A DNA stretch of 64,000 nucleotides from Breznakibacter sp047600785. Its GTDB lineage: Bacteria; Bacteroidota; Bacteroidia; Bacteroidales; Marinilabiliaceae. A program made the translations under genes and the position numbers. Location of the stretch: NCBI GenBank assembly GCA_047600785.1, contig JASGKH010000002.1, forward strand, positions 248,001 through 312,000. Reading direction: 5' to 3'. Positions 49,015-58,960 of the stretch are shown in pieces (the stretch's first letter is position 1; every line of letters begins with the position of its first letter). The notes beneath the pieces are model-generated. The model saw only the letters and a list, made by a program, of their open reading frames with translations, made no database searches and was not told where the DNA came from.

Positions 49015-50076
49015 ATGAAAAAAATGTATTTATATATCGCATTTCTCTCACTGCTGGTGACGGGATTTGCCGGTTGCGGAGACAACGAAGATTTCAGCTC
49101 CGCCCATGTGCTGACCGATGAAGAACAAGCTGAACTGGACAGGCAGGACTCCATCAGGAATGCCCAGCTGAATAACCTGAATGTCGACCTGAAACTTGAG
49201 TACACGGTGGACATTACCATCAGCAGCACACTTTACGACGGAACCACACTGGAGATCGATCTGGATAAGATCGCGACGTTCTTTGGGATCACCAAAGAAG
49301 AACTATTGGCGGGCATTGCGGGTGAAACAGGCGCCCCGGAAGTGAAAGGGTTTGCAATTGAAGGATCTACCCATGCCGACAATTCAAAGGCCACTACCAC
49401 AAATGCTCCCTGGGGGCACTGGTGGGACGCTAAAGGCGATGTGACGACCTGGGGGGAGACGGCCATGATATTTTGTGAATTCGATACGGAAACCGGTATT
49501 TTTTCCATCGGGCAGTATCCCGGGCGTTTAACGGCCGGGCAGACGCTTGAAGTGGCTGAATGTTTAAAATACAATGAAGAACGGGTGGGCATTGTCATTA
49601 AAGTGAATGCGAAAGCCCCGGAAGAGTATAATGACCCGGAAACGCCTCCGGCGGGCGATCCCAAGGCCGTTGAAACAGCCATCGCGCTGACGAAACCGTA
49701 CAGCGATGATTATGCCAGCGTGTCGGTCGACATTAAAGAGTTATTGCGCGATGCGTTCAAAAAGACCACTTATCAAATCTACCAGGCTATCGTTGCAGGA
49801 GAACTGAAACTCTATCAGGGAACCGTCAGCGAAACCGATCCCGGTTATACCGCCGACGTGCCGGGTTATTGGCTCAAAGCCGACGGAACGGTTGGTACAT
49901 GGACCGAAAGTGTGGTTTGGTGTAGCATTGGGTACAGTAAAACCGAATTATACCTTTACGGGGGCAACCACCCCGACAATGCCACGGCAGGTACCACCAT
50001 AAATACCGTGTTGATTGCCACATACAACGGAGGTTCGGCCACGTTCAACGTCACTTTCTCGCTGACACAACCATGA
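49015..50076 (+). CDS. Surface lipoprotein with two DUF4859 domains
   Basis: 353 residues from MKKMYLYIAFLSLLVTGFAGCG (ATG at 49015), a clear lipoprotein signal; the longer frame has no signal. Two copies of DUF4859 follow: residues about 60-200 and 215-353, both with a beta-rich core, a PGYW or APWGHWWDA aromatic patch before a G-x-V-x-x-W turn and a final FSIGQYPG or LYGGNHP type strand. DUF4859 occurs in surface proteins of Bacteroidota PULs and is probably carbohydrate-binding, an SGBP-like role here by place right after SusD. Confidence 0.8.
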   Translation: MKKMYLYIAFLSLLVTGFAGCGDNEDFSSAHVLTDEEQAELDRQDSIRNAQLNNLNVDLKLEYTVDITISSTLYDGTTLEIDLDKIATFFGITKEELLAGIAGETGAPEVKGFAIEGSTHADNSKATTTNAPWGHWWDAKGDVTTWGETAMIFCEFDTETGIFSIGQYPGRLTAGQTLEVAECLKYNEERVGIVIKVNAKAPEEYNDPETPPAGDPKAVETAIALTKPYSDDYASVSVDIKELLRDAFKKTTYQIYQAIVAGELKLYQGTVSETDPGYTADVPGYWLKADGTVGTWTESVVWCSIGYSKTELYLYGGNHPDNATAGTTINTVLIATYNGGSATFNVTFSLTQP

Positions 50077-50098
50077 CCATCATATCAATGCCTTATCC

Positions 50099-52147
50099 AT
50101 GAATACATTAAAGAAATGTTTTAATTCTCATAACCCGAAACTGCCCGGGTTATGGGTTTATCTTTTGGTGGTCGCTGCGTTTATCGGGACTTCCTCCCAG
50201 ACAATCATTGGCTGCAAGGGAGATGACGATCCGGCCATCGAAAAGCCGGATACCGTCAAGACCGATTCGTCTGACGTCATCGTCCTCGATCCGTCCGGTA
50301 TTACCGATTACGGTAAATTTTACAAACCCCAGGAATTTAGCAGCATGGACATGCTCCGGAGCGACAGCAAATGGTCGTTTGTACGCAGCAGGCAATCCAC
50401 GCATTTTTTTGTCTTTTGGGAAGCCGGCTTCGGCAGTGACCCGAACGCAAGCACGGTATCCGAAGCCTTACGCGTGGATGTGGGCGATTTGCTGGCAAAA
50501 GCCGAACTGTTTTACAGCAAGAACGTCGATGAGCTTAAATTTGCCGAAGTCGGGAACGGCAAGTCAAACCTCGACAAATACAAAATGCAGATATACCTGC
50601 TGTACCAGACCGATTGGCTGGCGACCGGCGGTGGGTACGACGATGTGATCGGAGCACTATGGGTGAACCCTGGCACATGTAAACCGGTGGGCTCGACCAT
50701 TGCGCATGAGATCGGTCACAGTTTCCAGTATCAGGTTTATGCCGATGCACTGGCAACGGGTGTGTGCAACAACGATTTTTCCCGTGGGTTCCGCTATGGC
50801 TTTGGGGGAAACGGCGGCAATGGTTTCTGGGAACAAACCGCCCAGTGGCAATCCTATCAATCGTACCCGGCAGAAGCTTTCGAATCTTACAACTTCTCGG
50901 TTTATGCCGAAAATTACCACCGCCATATTTGCCACGAATGGCAACGTTACGCCAGTTATTTCATCCATTATTACTGGGCGGGTAAACATGGCATCGATTA
51001 TATCGGTAAAATCTGGCGGGAATCCATCAGTCCGGAAGACCCCATCCAGGCCTATATGCGCCTGAACGGCCTGACCGCCGACCAGCTGAATGCCGAATTG
51101 TACGATGCCGCCACGCGTTTCGTCACGTGGGATCTGGACGCGATCCGTACCAACGGCTCAAACTACATCGGCAAGCACACTTATAAATTCTACCAGCTTG
51201 AGGATGGTGCTTACCAGGTAGCGTACAGCCGCTGTCCGGGAACGACCGGCTACAACGTCATCCCGTTGAACGTACCCGTTGCAGGAACGGTGGTAACCAC
51301 GGCTTTCACCGCACTGGCGCCGGGATCGGCACTGGCATCCGCCGACCCCGGGCAGTATTCCGAAAATGGACAGACACTTACCACCACCACCTATAACAGC
51401 AGTTCGCTCACACGTGCCGGATGGCGTTACGGTTACGTGGCGTTGCTTGAAAACGGCCAGCGCGTGTACGGCGAAATGAACCGGAACACCTCGGCCAGCG
51501 TCGGGTTTACCGTTCCCGAAGGATGTGCCAGGCTTTGGTTTGTGGTGTTGGGAGCTCCATCGACCTATTCGCCCAGTGCGTGGGACGAAAAAGAGAGCAA
51601 CGACGATCAGTGGCCCTATAAAGTAAAATTCACGAACACTGACCTTTTGGGAAGCATCACCATCGATCCCGATGCCGATCCCCAGGATCTGACGTTGACT
51701 TACAACCTTTCGTTTGCGGCCGATGCTTCCGCATATTCGGGTACGACTGTAAACCTTAGCACAAACGGCGATATTGCAAAAGTCGCACAGGCATTGGTCA
51801 TGCAGCCATCGGCCATACAAAGTGCGTTGTTGGGTGCCAAAGCGACCCCGCAGGAAGGAAAAATAGCCTTTGCCGCGGTCGAACCGGCCGGAACGCTGAA
51901 CTACACCACCACGGCCAATGGGCTGGGGTTCTGGTTCGACAGCTCGGGCAACGTCATTGCGTGGGGCAGCGGGAACGATAGTAAGCTGTACAACGAATTC
52001 TCGTCAGGCAATTTTGAGTTTACCATCGGGCAATACCCGGGTAAAAGCAAGGCCGGCGATAAATACACCGTCAAAGAAGCTTTTGTGTACACCAAGAACG
52101 GAACACAATACAAGATCACGTTCGTCTTCAACGTGACGATAAATTAA
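50099..52147 (+). CDS. DUF6055 metallopeptidase-like protein with C-terminal DUF4859
   Basis: 682 residues. A hydrophobic N-terminal segment (LWVYLLVVAAFIGTSSQTIIGC) with a Cys at its end suggests a lipoprotein or signal anchor. Residues 95-350 are DUF6055: STHFFVFWEAGFG, then GSTIAHEIGHSFQYQV (HExGH zinc motif) and GNGFWEQTAQWQSYQSYP. A beta-rich segment follows, and residues 555-682 are a DUF4859 domain like those in the upstream gene. The zinc motif suggests a peptidase acting on glycoprotein substrates. 23 bases after the upstream gene; same operon. Confidence 0.82.
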   Translation: MNTLKKCFNSHNPKLPGLWVYLLVVAAFIGTSSQTIIGCKGDDDPAIEKPDTVKTDSSDVIVLDPSGITDYGKFYKPQEFSSMDMLRSDSKWSFVRSRQSTHFFVFWEAGFGSDPNASTVSEALRVDVGDLLAKAELFYSKNVDELKFAEVGNGKSNLDKYKMQIYLLYQTDWLATGGGYDDVIGALWVNPGTCKPVGSTIAHEIGHSFQYQVYADALATGVCNNDFSRGFRYGFGGNGGNGFWEQTAQWQSYQSYPAEAFESYNFSVYAENYHRHICHEWQRYASYFIHYYWAGKHGIDYIGKIWRESISPEDPIQAYMRLNGLTADQLNAELYDAATRFVTWDLDAIRTNGSNYIGKHTYKFYQLEDGAYQVAYSRCPGTTGYNVIPLNVPVAGTVVTTAFTALAPGSALASADPGQYSENGQTLTTTTYNSSSLTRAGWRYGYVALLENGQRVYGEMNRNTSASVGFTVPEGCARLWFVVLGAPSTYSPSAWDEKESNDDQWPYKVKFTNTDLLGSITIDPDADPQDLTLTYNLSFAADASAYSGTTVNLSTNGDIAKVAQALVMQPSAIQSALLGAKATPQEGKIAFAAVEPAGTLNYTTTANGLGFWFDSSGNVIAWGSGNDSKLYNEFSSGNFEFTIGQYPGKSKAGDKYTVKEAFVYTKNGTQYKITFVFNVTIN

Positions 52148-52244
52148 TGCCGGAAACGGATTTGGAATAATGCCGGCGCATGGGACAGACATGCCGTTGC
52201 ACGCGTGTTTCATGCGCCGGCCATACAAACGAACGCCACCAAGT

Positions 52245-53519
52245 ATGAGATCATGTATTCTGCCGGTAACCCTGGGTCTTCTATTGCTTTTCGGTTGTTC
52301 GGAATCCGGTGGCGGGCCCGATGATCCGCAACCGGCCGTTTCGACCGACAGCTTAAAAGCTGCCCGGATCTTTATTGTGACCGAAAACGAAGCGGAAATC
52401 AGTTCAAAGGAGACTTACGTCAATTGTGTGGTCACGGTGGAGTCGGATCATGAGGAGTGGGACTATTCGGGAACCGGAAAAATAAGAGGCCGGGGAAATT
52501 CGAGCTGGCTTTGGTACCCCAAAAAACCTTATCGGGTAAAGCTGGACGAAAAAGCCGGGATACTTGGGTTGAAACCCGAAAAGGACTGGGTGTTGCTGGC
52601 CGATTACCGTGACCCGACCCATTTGATGAATACGTTTGTCTTTACTGTCGGCCAGAAGTTGGGAATGCCTTACACCAACCGCATCCGCTATGCGGAAGTC
52701 ACCCTGAACGGCGACAACATAGGGCTCTATCTGTTGACGGAACAAGTGGAACAAGGCAGCAACCGTGTGGCGATAAACGATGCCGAAGGCGTGCTGTTGT
52801 CGCTCGATGCCGACGATGGTCCCGGCCTGAGCCCCGATGCGGACGATAACTTTTGGTCGTCGGTGTATCAAATGCCGGTTTGCGTCAAAAGTCCCGGCAT
52901 TACGTCCGGCACACAACTGGCAACCATACGCAGCGATTTTGCCATTCTGGAAGCGGCGATCAAAAACGCCGGTTACAGCGAGGTCGAAAAGCTGCTCAAC
53001 ATCCAATCGTTTATCGACTATATGCTCATCCAGGAACTGGTCTACAACGTGGAAGTCGACGCTCCCCGCAGTATTTACATTTACAAAGACAAAGGCGGGC
53101 GCTGGACAATGGGGCCGCTCTGGGATTTTGATGCGGGGTTCGACTTCGATTGGTCGACCATGTACACGGGGCATAACTATTTTGCAAGCTACACGGAACT
53201 GGTGCTGGGAACCGATCCCGTCAACCACAGAAATGGTTACACGGTACCTTCCTTTTTCACCGACCTGTTCAAAAGCAAGCAGTTTGTCAGCGAATACAAG
53301 GCGCGTTGGCTGGCCGTCAAAGACCTGGTCATGGCAGATTATTGGAAAACCACCCAACGTTATGCCGGCCAAATTTCCGACGCCATGGCACGCAATGCCA
53401 AACGTTGGCCCATCGACAAAAATTATGTGACGGAAACACAGCACCTCCAACAGTGGCTATCGAACAGGGTCGGCCACATGACCACCGTGATTGCCGGTTA
53501 CCCGGCCGGGACGAAATAG
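52245..53519 (+). CDS. CotH kinase-family lipoprotein
   Basis: 424 residues from MRSCILPVTLGLLLLFGCS (ATG at 52245), a lipoprotein signal. CotH domain features: GKIRGRGNSSWLWYPKKPYRVKLD (with the R-x-R-G-N-S-S motif), WVLLADYRDPTHLMNTF, the GLYLLTEQVEQGSNRV loop, and MGPLWDFDAGFDFDW, which holds the metal-binding WDFD. In spores CotH is an atypical protein kinase; in Bacteroidota PULs it is a secreted protein with unproven role. Sits between the DUF6055 protein and GH43. Confidence 0.88.
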   Translation: MRSCILPVTLGLLLLFGCSESGGGPDDPQPAVSTDSLKAARIFIVTENEAEISSKETYVNCVVTVESDHEEWDYSGTGKIRGRGNSSWLWYPKKPYRVKLDEKAGILGLKPEKDWVLLADYRDPTHLMNTFVFTVGQKLGMPYTNRIRYAEVTLNGDNIGLYLLTEQVEQGSNRVAINDAEGVLLSLDADDGPGLSPDADDNFWSSVYQMPVCVKSPGITSGTQLATIRSDFAILEAAIKNAGYSEVEKLLNIQSFIDYMLIQELVYNVEVDAPRSIYIYKDKGGRWTMGPLWDFDAGFDFDWSTMYTGHNYFASYTELVLGTDPVNHRNGYTVPSFFTDLFKSKQFVSEYKARWLAVKDLVMADYWKTTQRYAGQISDAMARNAKRWPIDKNYVTETQHLQQWLSNRVGHMTTVIAGYPAGTK

Positions 53520-53552
53520 ATTCACGAGAGAGAAACCACATAACAAACACCT

Positions 53553-55724
53553 ATGGACAGATTCAAGCTGCTAACTCTGATATTTTTGCTCGGTACGACG
53601 TTCTGTGCTGCCGCTCAGAAACGCCCGCCCCGGGGGCGCGGGACAGGTAATCCTGTTCTTCCCGGCTATTTTGCCGATCCCAGCGTGGTAAAGTTTGGCG
53701 ATACCTACTACATTTATGCCACGACCGACGGGATTAAACTGGCCTCGGGCGAGCCATCGGTATGGATCAGCAAGGATTTTGCCAACTGGTACAACTACGA
53801 GTTGGAACTCCAGGTCCCCGAAGGGCTTAACAATTGCTGGGCCCCCGATGTGCTTCGGGCGGCCGACGGAAAGTATTACTATTACATGGGTAATTGCGAA
53901 ATGGGTTGCAATATATACGGTTACGTGTCCGATTCCCCCATGGGGCCGTTTACGCCCCTCAACCACGGGCGACCGGTCATTCCCGCAGGGACCTCTAAAA
54001 AAGATTTACCTGCCCTCGATGCCCAGTGCCTGGTCGATGACGATGGCTCCATCTATTCCTACTTTGGCACCTGGTGCACCTCGTTCGGGGGGATCGGCAC
54101 CGCAAAAATCGATCCGGACGACATGTATTCCATCCGGCAAACGGGCTTTATCCCCATCACCCAGGTTCCGAAGGCCTTTGAAGCTTCATACCCCATCAAG
54201 CGGAACGGCAAATACTTTCTGATGTACTCGTCGGGCGATTGCCGTTTAAGCTCCTATGCCGTACACTATTCGGTGGCCGACAAGCCCGAAGGCCCCTTCC
54301 GTCCCGGCGAAAACAATCCCATCCTGGCCACCAACCACGACGGGACCATCGATGGCCCGGGACACCATTCCGTTTTAAAAGAAGGACACGACTACTATAT
54401 CGTATACCACCGTCACGACAACCCGCGCAGTACCAATGGCGAATACCGTCAGGTCTGTGTCGACAAACTGGAGTTTTCCGGGGACGAAACGATCGAAAAA
54501 GTCGTCCCCTCCCATTCGGGGATCGGATATTTGGGCAGGAACCAGGTGGACGCGCCGAACCTGGCATACAAGGCCGATGCCACGGCCACCTCTTTTTACC
54601 ATCTTGTTGCCCGCAAAACCCGTTACAGCGACGGGGATTACGACTACCGGTATTTGCCCGCCAACGCCGTGGACGACGACAACGGCACGATGTGGAAGGC
54701 TGCCGGTGCCGGTATGCCACAGGCCCTGACCATCGATCTGGGAAAAACCAAAACGGTGAAACGGGTCATGACCCAGTTTGAATACCCCACTTTCTATTAC
54801 CAGTACAGAATAGACGTGTCGACCGACAATCAGAACTGGAATATCTTCAGCGACCGTACGGACAACCGCCGTAGCGGCTGTCCCATGATCGACGACAACC
54901 ACATGAAAGCCCGTTACGTCAGGCTAACCGTGACGGGAACCGAAAAGTCGGGAATGCCTGCCGCCGTATGGAACATCAGGGTATTCGGCAAACTGTTCGA
55001 TATTCCCCCGTTCCGGAACAAATCCAGCCCCGAAGGTCCGGGCGTGGCCGGGACCCAAAGCCTGCTCGTTAACCTGGAAGCCTGTCCGCTGGATAGCGGG
55101 CCCGTGACGGGGCCCATTGCCAACCCCGGAACTCTGGGAGGGGTGTTTGAAATACACGGAACCCCTGTGGTCGAATCCATTGACGGGGTGAAAGCCATTG
55201 GCTTCGATGGCCGGAGTTTCCTTAAACTGTCGGAAAAAGCGCCGGCCGGTCTGGATTGGAATTCACCCTACACCGTGTCGGCGTGGGTGTACAATCCTGA
55301 AATAGGCCATGGAGAATGCCTCATTACGTGGACCTCGCGCGAAAACATGCTGCAATCGTCCTATTCGGCCCTGATGTACGGCACCGGCCACTACGGGGCG
55401 GTCGCCCACGGCGACGGGGCGGTTGACATACCCTACGGGGAAGTGCCCGAAAAGGGGAAATGGCACCACGTTGCGCTCACGTTCGACGGGATGCTGGAGA
55501 ACGTGTATGTCAATGGCAAGCTGAACACCCAGCAGCCCATCACCTTGTTTGTGGAAAAAGGCGACATCCTCATCGGGGCGTCCGGCGAACCCTCGGAGAA
55601 CTTTTCGGGATACATGGCCGGTGTCCGGTTGTACGACAAAGCAATGGACCGTGAGGAGGTGATGGAGTTGATGCGGGCAACCGCCCCTGAAGGGTATCCG
55701 GATACCACTGTTCATCCGCATTGA
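53553..55724 (+). CDS. GH43 glycosidase with F5/8-C (CBM32-like) and LamG domains
   Basis: 723 residues with signal peptide (FLLGTTFCAAAQ). Residues 30-320 are a five-bladed GH43 propeller: base Asp in PGYFADPSVVKFGDTYYIYAT, pKa-modulating Asp in LDAQCLVDDDG, acid Glu in FEASYPIKRNGKYFLMYS. Residues 345-480 are an F5/8 type C domain (NAVDDDNGTMWKAAG, ALTIDLGKTKTVKRV, HMKARYVRLTVTG). Residues 505-715 are a LamG/concanavalin-like domain (SPYTVSAWVYNPEIG, KWHHVALTFDG). GH43 members are alpha-L-arabinofuranosidases, beta-xylosidases or galactanases; with two GH127 and a GH27 nearby, arabinofuranosidase or beta-galactosidase on arabinogalactan is most likely. Confidence 0.93.
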   Translation: MDRFKLLTLIFLLGTTFCAAAQKRPPRGRGTGNPVLPGYFADPSVVKFGDTYYIYATTDGIKLASGEPSVWISKDFANWYNYELELQVPEGLNNCWAPDVLRAADGKYYYYMGNCEMGCNIYGYVSDSPMGPFTPLNHGRPVIPAGTSKKDLPALDAQCLVDDDGSIYSYFGTWCTSFGGIGTAKIDPDDMYSIRQTGFIPITQVPKAFEASYPIKRNGKYFLMYSSGDCRLSSYAVHYSVADKPEGPFRPGENNPILATNHDGTIDGPGHHSVLKEGHDYYIVYHRHDNPRSTNGEYRQVCVDKLEFSGDETIEKVVPSHSGIGYLGRNQVDAPNLAYKADATATSFYHLVARKTRYSDGDYDYRYLPANAVDDDNGTMWKAAGAGMPQALTIDLGKTKTVKRVMTQFEYPTFYYQYRIDVSTDNQNWNIFSDRTDNRRSGCPMIDDNHMKARYVRLTVTGTEKSGMPAAVWNIRVFGKLFDIPPFRNKSSPEGPGVAGTQSLLVNLEACPLDSGPVTGPIANPGTLGGVFEIHGTPVVESIDGVKAIGFDGRSFLKLSEKAPAGLDWNSPYTVSAWVYNPEIGHGECLITWTSRENMLQSSYSALMYGTGHYGAVAHGDGAVDIPYGEVPEKGKWHHVALTFDGMLENVYVNGKLNTQQPITLFVEKGDILIGASGEPSENFSGYMAGVRLYDKAMDREEVMELMRATAPEGYPDTTVHPH

Positions 55725-55756
55725 TTTTTTTAAGAATACAATAATCTCTGAATACG

Positions 55757-58156
55757 ATGCAAAAACTACTTGTTTCAGGACTTTTATGTCTGGGGTTGGG
55801 AGTGCAGGCCCAGGTAAAGCCTCACCCCGGTTATCCGATCACTCCGGTACCTTTCACATCGGTCAAGGTCACCGATGCTTTCTGGGGCCAACGCCTCAAA
55901 GCCAGCCGTGAGGTCACCATCCCCCTGGCATTTGGCAAATGCGAAGAGACGGGGCGGTACATCAATTTCGTCAACGCGGCGCACCCCAGCGACACCATCC
56001 ATGTAGGCGGTTTGTCGTTCGATGACACTGATGTGTACAAAACCATCGAAGGGGCCAGCTACTCCATGCAAACCTATCCCGACAAAAAGCTCGACCGGTA
56101 CATCGACAGCGTGCTCACCATTGTGGCCGCAGCCCAGGAACCCGATGGTTACCTTTACACCTCGCGCACCATGAACCCTAAGCACCCGCACGAATGGGCC
56201 GGGACAAAGCGATGGGAAAAGGAAGAGGAGCTGAGCCACGAGTTATACAACCTGGGGCACATGATCGAAGGGGCCATTGCACACTATCAAGCTACCGGCA
56301 AGCGTTCGTTCCTCGATATCGCCATCAGGTACGCCGACTGTGCCGTCCGTGAGATCGGCGACAAACCCGGGCAGGTGGTTGTGGTGCCGGGCCATCAGAT
56401 TGCCGAAATGGCGTTGGCCAAACTTTATCTGGTGACCGGGAACAGGCAATACCTCGACCTTGCCAAATTCTTTCTCGACAAGCGCGGGTACACCACCATC
56501 CAAAGCGAATACAGCCAGTCGCACAAACCCGTCCTGCAGCAAGACGAAGCAGTGGGCCACGCCGTCCGTGCGGCCTACATGTATTCGGGCATGGCCGATG
56601 TGGCCGCGTTGACGGGCGATACGGGTTACATACATGCCATTGACCATATTTGGGACAACATTGTCACCAAAAAGCTTTACATCACCGGAGGGATCGGCGC
56701 GACCAACCATGGCGAAGCGTTCGGCAAAAACTACGAGCTTCCCAACATGTCGGCCTATTGCGAAACATGTGCGGCCATTGCCAACGTTTACCTGAATTAC
56801 AGGCTGTTCCTTCTGCACGGCGATGCCAAATATTACGACGTGCTGGAACGGACCTTGTACAACGGGCTTATCTCGGGGGTATCGCTCGACGGCGGGGGGT
56901 TCTTCTATCCAAACCCGCTCGAATCGATCGGCCAGCATCAACGCCAGCCGTGGTTCGGCTGTGCATGCTGCCCTTCGAACATCTGCCGCTTTATCCCATC
57001 CGTCCCCGGATACATCTATGCCGTCAACAAAAGCGACGTGTACGTGAACCTTTTTATGGCAAACACCTCTAACCTGACGGTCGATGGCAAACAAGTCGCA
57101 TTGACCCAAAGCACCCGGTATCCATGGAACGGTGATGTGAAAATAGACGTCAACCCCAAAGGGAAACAAACCATGACCCTGAAGATCCGTATTCCGGGTT
57201 GGGCCAACGGGAATGTGGTACCTGGCGATTTGTACAGTTACGGCGACAAGAAAAAACTGAGCTACTCCGTCACCGTTAACGGCAAGGAGGTACAAAGCAC
57301 ACCGGACCGCGGTTATTTCTCCATCAACCGCCAATGGACAAAAGGCGACGTGGTACAAATCCATTTCGATATGGAGCCCCGTATCGTGAAAGCGCATCCG
57401 TCGGTAGAGGAAGACCGGGGCAAGGTGGCCATCGAAAAAGGGCCGGTCGTGTACTGTGCCGAGTGGCCCGACAACGATTTCAGCGTGCTGAGCGTCATTC
57501 TGCGCAATAAACCCCAGTTCACGGTCGAACACAAAGCCGATAAATTATCCGGTATCGACGAGATCCGGACCGATGCGCAAATCCTCAGCTATGACCCCCA
57601 GGGACGGATTACCGCCCGCGACGTGAAGCTGACGCTCATCCCTTACTATGCGTGGTCGCATCGCGGCAGCGGCGAAATGGCCGTTTGGCTGCCCATTGAA
57701 CTGAGGGCCTCCCGTGCCGCGCTTCCGCCCACCATCGCGTCGGAAAGCAAGATTGCCGCATCGCATATGGTGAAAGCCATCACGGCCATCAACGACCGTC
57801 TGGTGCCCAGCGGCGAAAGCACCAACAGTGCGCCTTATTACCATTGGTGGCCCAAACAAGGCACCACCGAATGGATCAGCTACGACTTCGGCACCGGGAA
57901 GACCATCCAAAGCTCGTCCGTTTTTTGGTACGACGACGGGCCCTGGGGCGGTTGCCGTGTGCCGCGCGACTGGAAAATCTATTACAGGGACAACGATGGC
58001 ACATGGAAACCGGTCGAAGCCACCTCTCCCTATGGAGTGGCCAAAGGAGTCGAGAACGACGTGACGTTTAAACCCGTATCCACCACCGCGGTGAAAATAG
58101 AAGTACAGCTGCCCCCCGACAACGCATCGGGCATTTACGAATGGTCGGTGCAGTAA
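55757..58156 (+). CDS. Second GH127 beta-L-arabinofuranosidase (secreted)
   Basis: 799 residues, a long-form paralogue of the 41.6-kb GH127. It has a cleavable signal (SGLLCLGLGVQAQ) rather than a lipobox, so it is likely periplasmic, while the other is lipid-anchored. VPFTSVKVTDAFWGQRL, HELYNLGHMIEGAIAHYQATGKR, AYCETCAAIAN, WFGCACCPSNICRFIPSVPGY and the C-terminal beta-sandwich match. Zinc ligands and nucleophile Cys are conserved. Last gene of the plus-strand PUL. The two enzymes may split the work between cell surface and periplasm or between linkages. Confidence 0.93.
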   Translation: MQKLLVSGLLCLGLGVQAQVKPHPGYPITPVPFTSVKVTDAFWGQRLKASREVTIPLAFGKCEETGRYINFVNAAHPSDTIHVGGLSFDDTDVYKTIEGASYSMQTYPDKKLDRYIDSVLTIVAAAQEPDGYLYTSRTMNPKHPHEWAGTKRWEKEEELSHELYNLGHMIEGAIAHYQATGKRSFLDIAIRYADCAVREIGDKPGQVVVVPGHQIAEMALAKLYLVTGNRQYLDLAKFFLDKRGYTTIQSEYSQSHKPVLQQDEAVGHAVRAAYMYSGMADVAALTGDTGYIHAIDHIWDNIVTKKLYITGGIGATNHGEAFGKNYELPNMSAYCETCAAIANVYLNYRLFLLHGDAKYYDVLERTLYNGLISGVSLDGGGFFYPNPLESIGQHQRQPWFGCACCPSNICRFIPSVPGYIYAVNKSDVYVNLFMANTSNLTVDGKQVALTQSTRYPWNGDVKIDVNPKGKQTMTLKIRIPGWANGNVVPGDLYSYGDKKKLSYSVTVNGKEVQSTPDRGYFSINRQWTKGDVVQIHFDMEPRIVKAHPSVEEDRGKVAIEKGPVVYCAEWPDNDFSVLSVILRNKPQFTVEHKADKLSGIDEIRTDAQILSYDPQGRITARDVKLTLIPYYAWSHRGSGEMAVWLPIELRASRAALPPTIASESKIAASHMVKAITAINDRLVPSGESTNSAPYYHWWPKQGTTEWISYDFGTGKTIQSSSVFWYDDGPWGGCRVPRDWKIYYRDNDGTWKPVEATSPYGVAKGVENDVTFKPVSTTAVKIEVQLPPDNASGIYEWSVQ

Positions 58157-58353
58157 TAATTGGGTGAAAAAGTTTGGTTTAAGTTAGGAAATGGTCTTGT
58201 CGATGATTTGTGGATAGATTGAATGCGCATATACACATCTATCTGCCCGTCGACAGGCCATTTTTGTTTTTTCTATAAAGTGCAAGAGTACAAAAGGAGG
58301 AGAGTAAGAGAAGCAGAAGAGGTTTTAAAGCTAATGGGTAACGGTTAATAGCA

Positions 58354-58440
58354 GACCTCCCCCATCCCCTCCCAAGGAGGGGTGCCGTGACGTACAGTGC
58401 GCTTTCCGGTCCCCCTCCTTCGGAGGGGTTAGGAGAGGTC
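58354..58440. repeat. GACCTCCCC palindromic repeat, copy A
   Basis: 87 bases with imperfect inverted ends (GACCTCCCC at the left, its complement at the right), each arm holding a smaller CCCCTCC/GGAGGGG hairpin; the centre has GTGCCGTGACGTACAGTGC. Four copies occur in this window, all in intergenic DNA. Similar repeats are scattered in many Bacteroidota genomes. Confidence 0.9.
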
Positions 58441-58671
58441 ATGTCTAAGAAAGTGCCAGAGTTCCTAAGTGCCAAAGAAAAGTACAAAAGTGCAAAAGGA
58501 AGGGAGCAAGAGAAGCGGAAGAAGTGCTTGGCGGTTTCTTCACCGGGAGGCTAAAAAACTGCGGTCTTTGCGTGTTTTATCTCCGCGTCTTTGCGTGAAA
58601 TATCCGAAATGGAAAGGGTACAGAGTAAGATCCTAATGCGAACAGCTAATGACTGGTAGTTTCAAACGACA
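58441..58671. repeat. Long direct repeat unit, copy 1 (between palindromes A and B)
   Basis: 231 bases matching 61689-61918 almost base for base, with a few differences. It includes AAGTGCCAAAG-type A-rich segments and CTTTGCGTG-containing segments. No coding signal holds in both copies. With the palindromes it makes a unit of about 400 bases. Confidence 0.9.
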
Positions 58672-58759
58672 GACCTCCCCCGGCCCCTCCTTCGGAGGGG
58701 TGCCGTGACGTGCAGTGCGTTTTTCTGGTTCCCCTCCTTCGGAGGGGTTAGGGGAGGTT
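58672..58759. repeat. GACCTCCCC palindromic repeat, copy B
   Basis: 88 bases, the same element as copy A; differs mainly in the arms (CCTTCGG loop) and ends GGGGAGGTT. It is followed by a shorter AAGTGCTTAAG-like stretch also seen after copy D. Confidence 0.9.
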
Positions 58760-58960
58760 ATTTCCATGAAAGTTCCTAAGTACTTATGAAGAGTACAAAA
58801 GTGCAAAAGAGCATGGGGCCCGGAAAGCTGTCAACCGTAGTGCTTTGAGCAGACCCTACCGTGGTTCCCTGTGTTTTTTGTCCTTGCGTGAAACATCGTG
58901 TTCGGGAAGCATATCAAAAAGGAATTTGTTTAAGAATATAGCTTCTTCCACGTTCAGCCC

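Noticed and set aside
47615..49051. 478-residue open frame antisense to SusD and similar long minus-strand frames (42077-43123, 56243-57532, 52404-53450)
   Set aside because: They lie wholly opposite genes with clear domains; long antisense frames arise from codon bias in this GC-richer PUL. None shows a domain.
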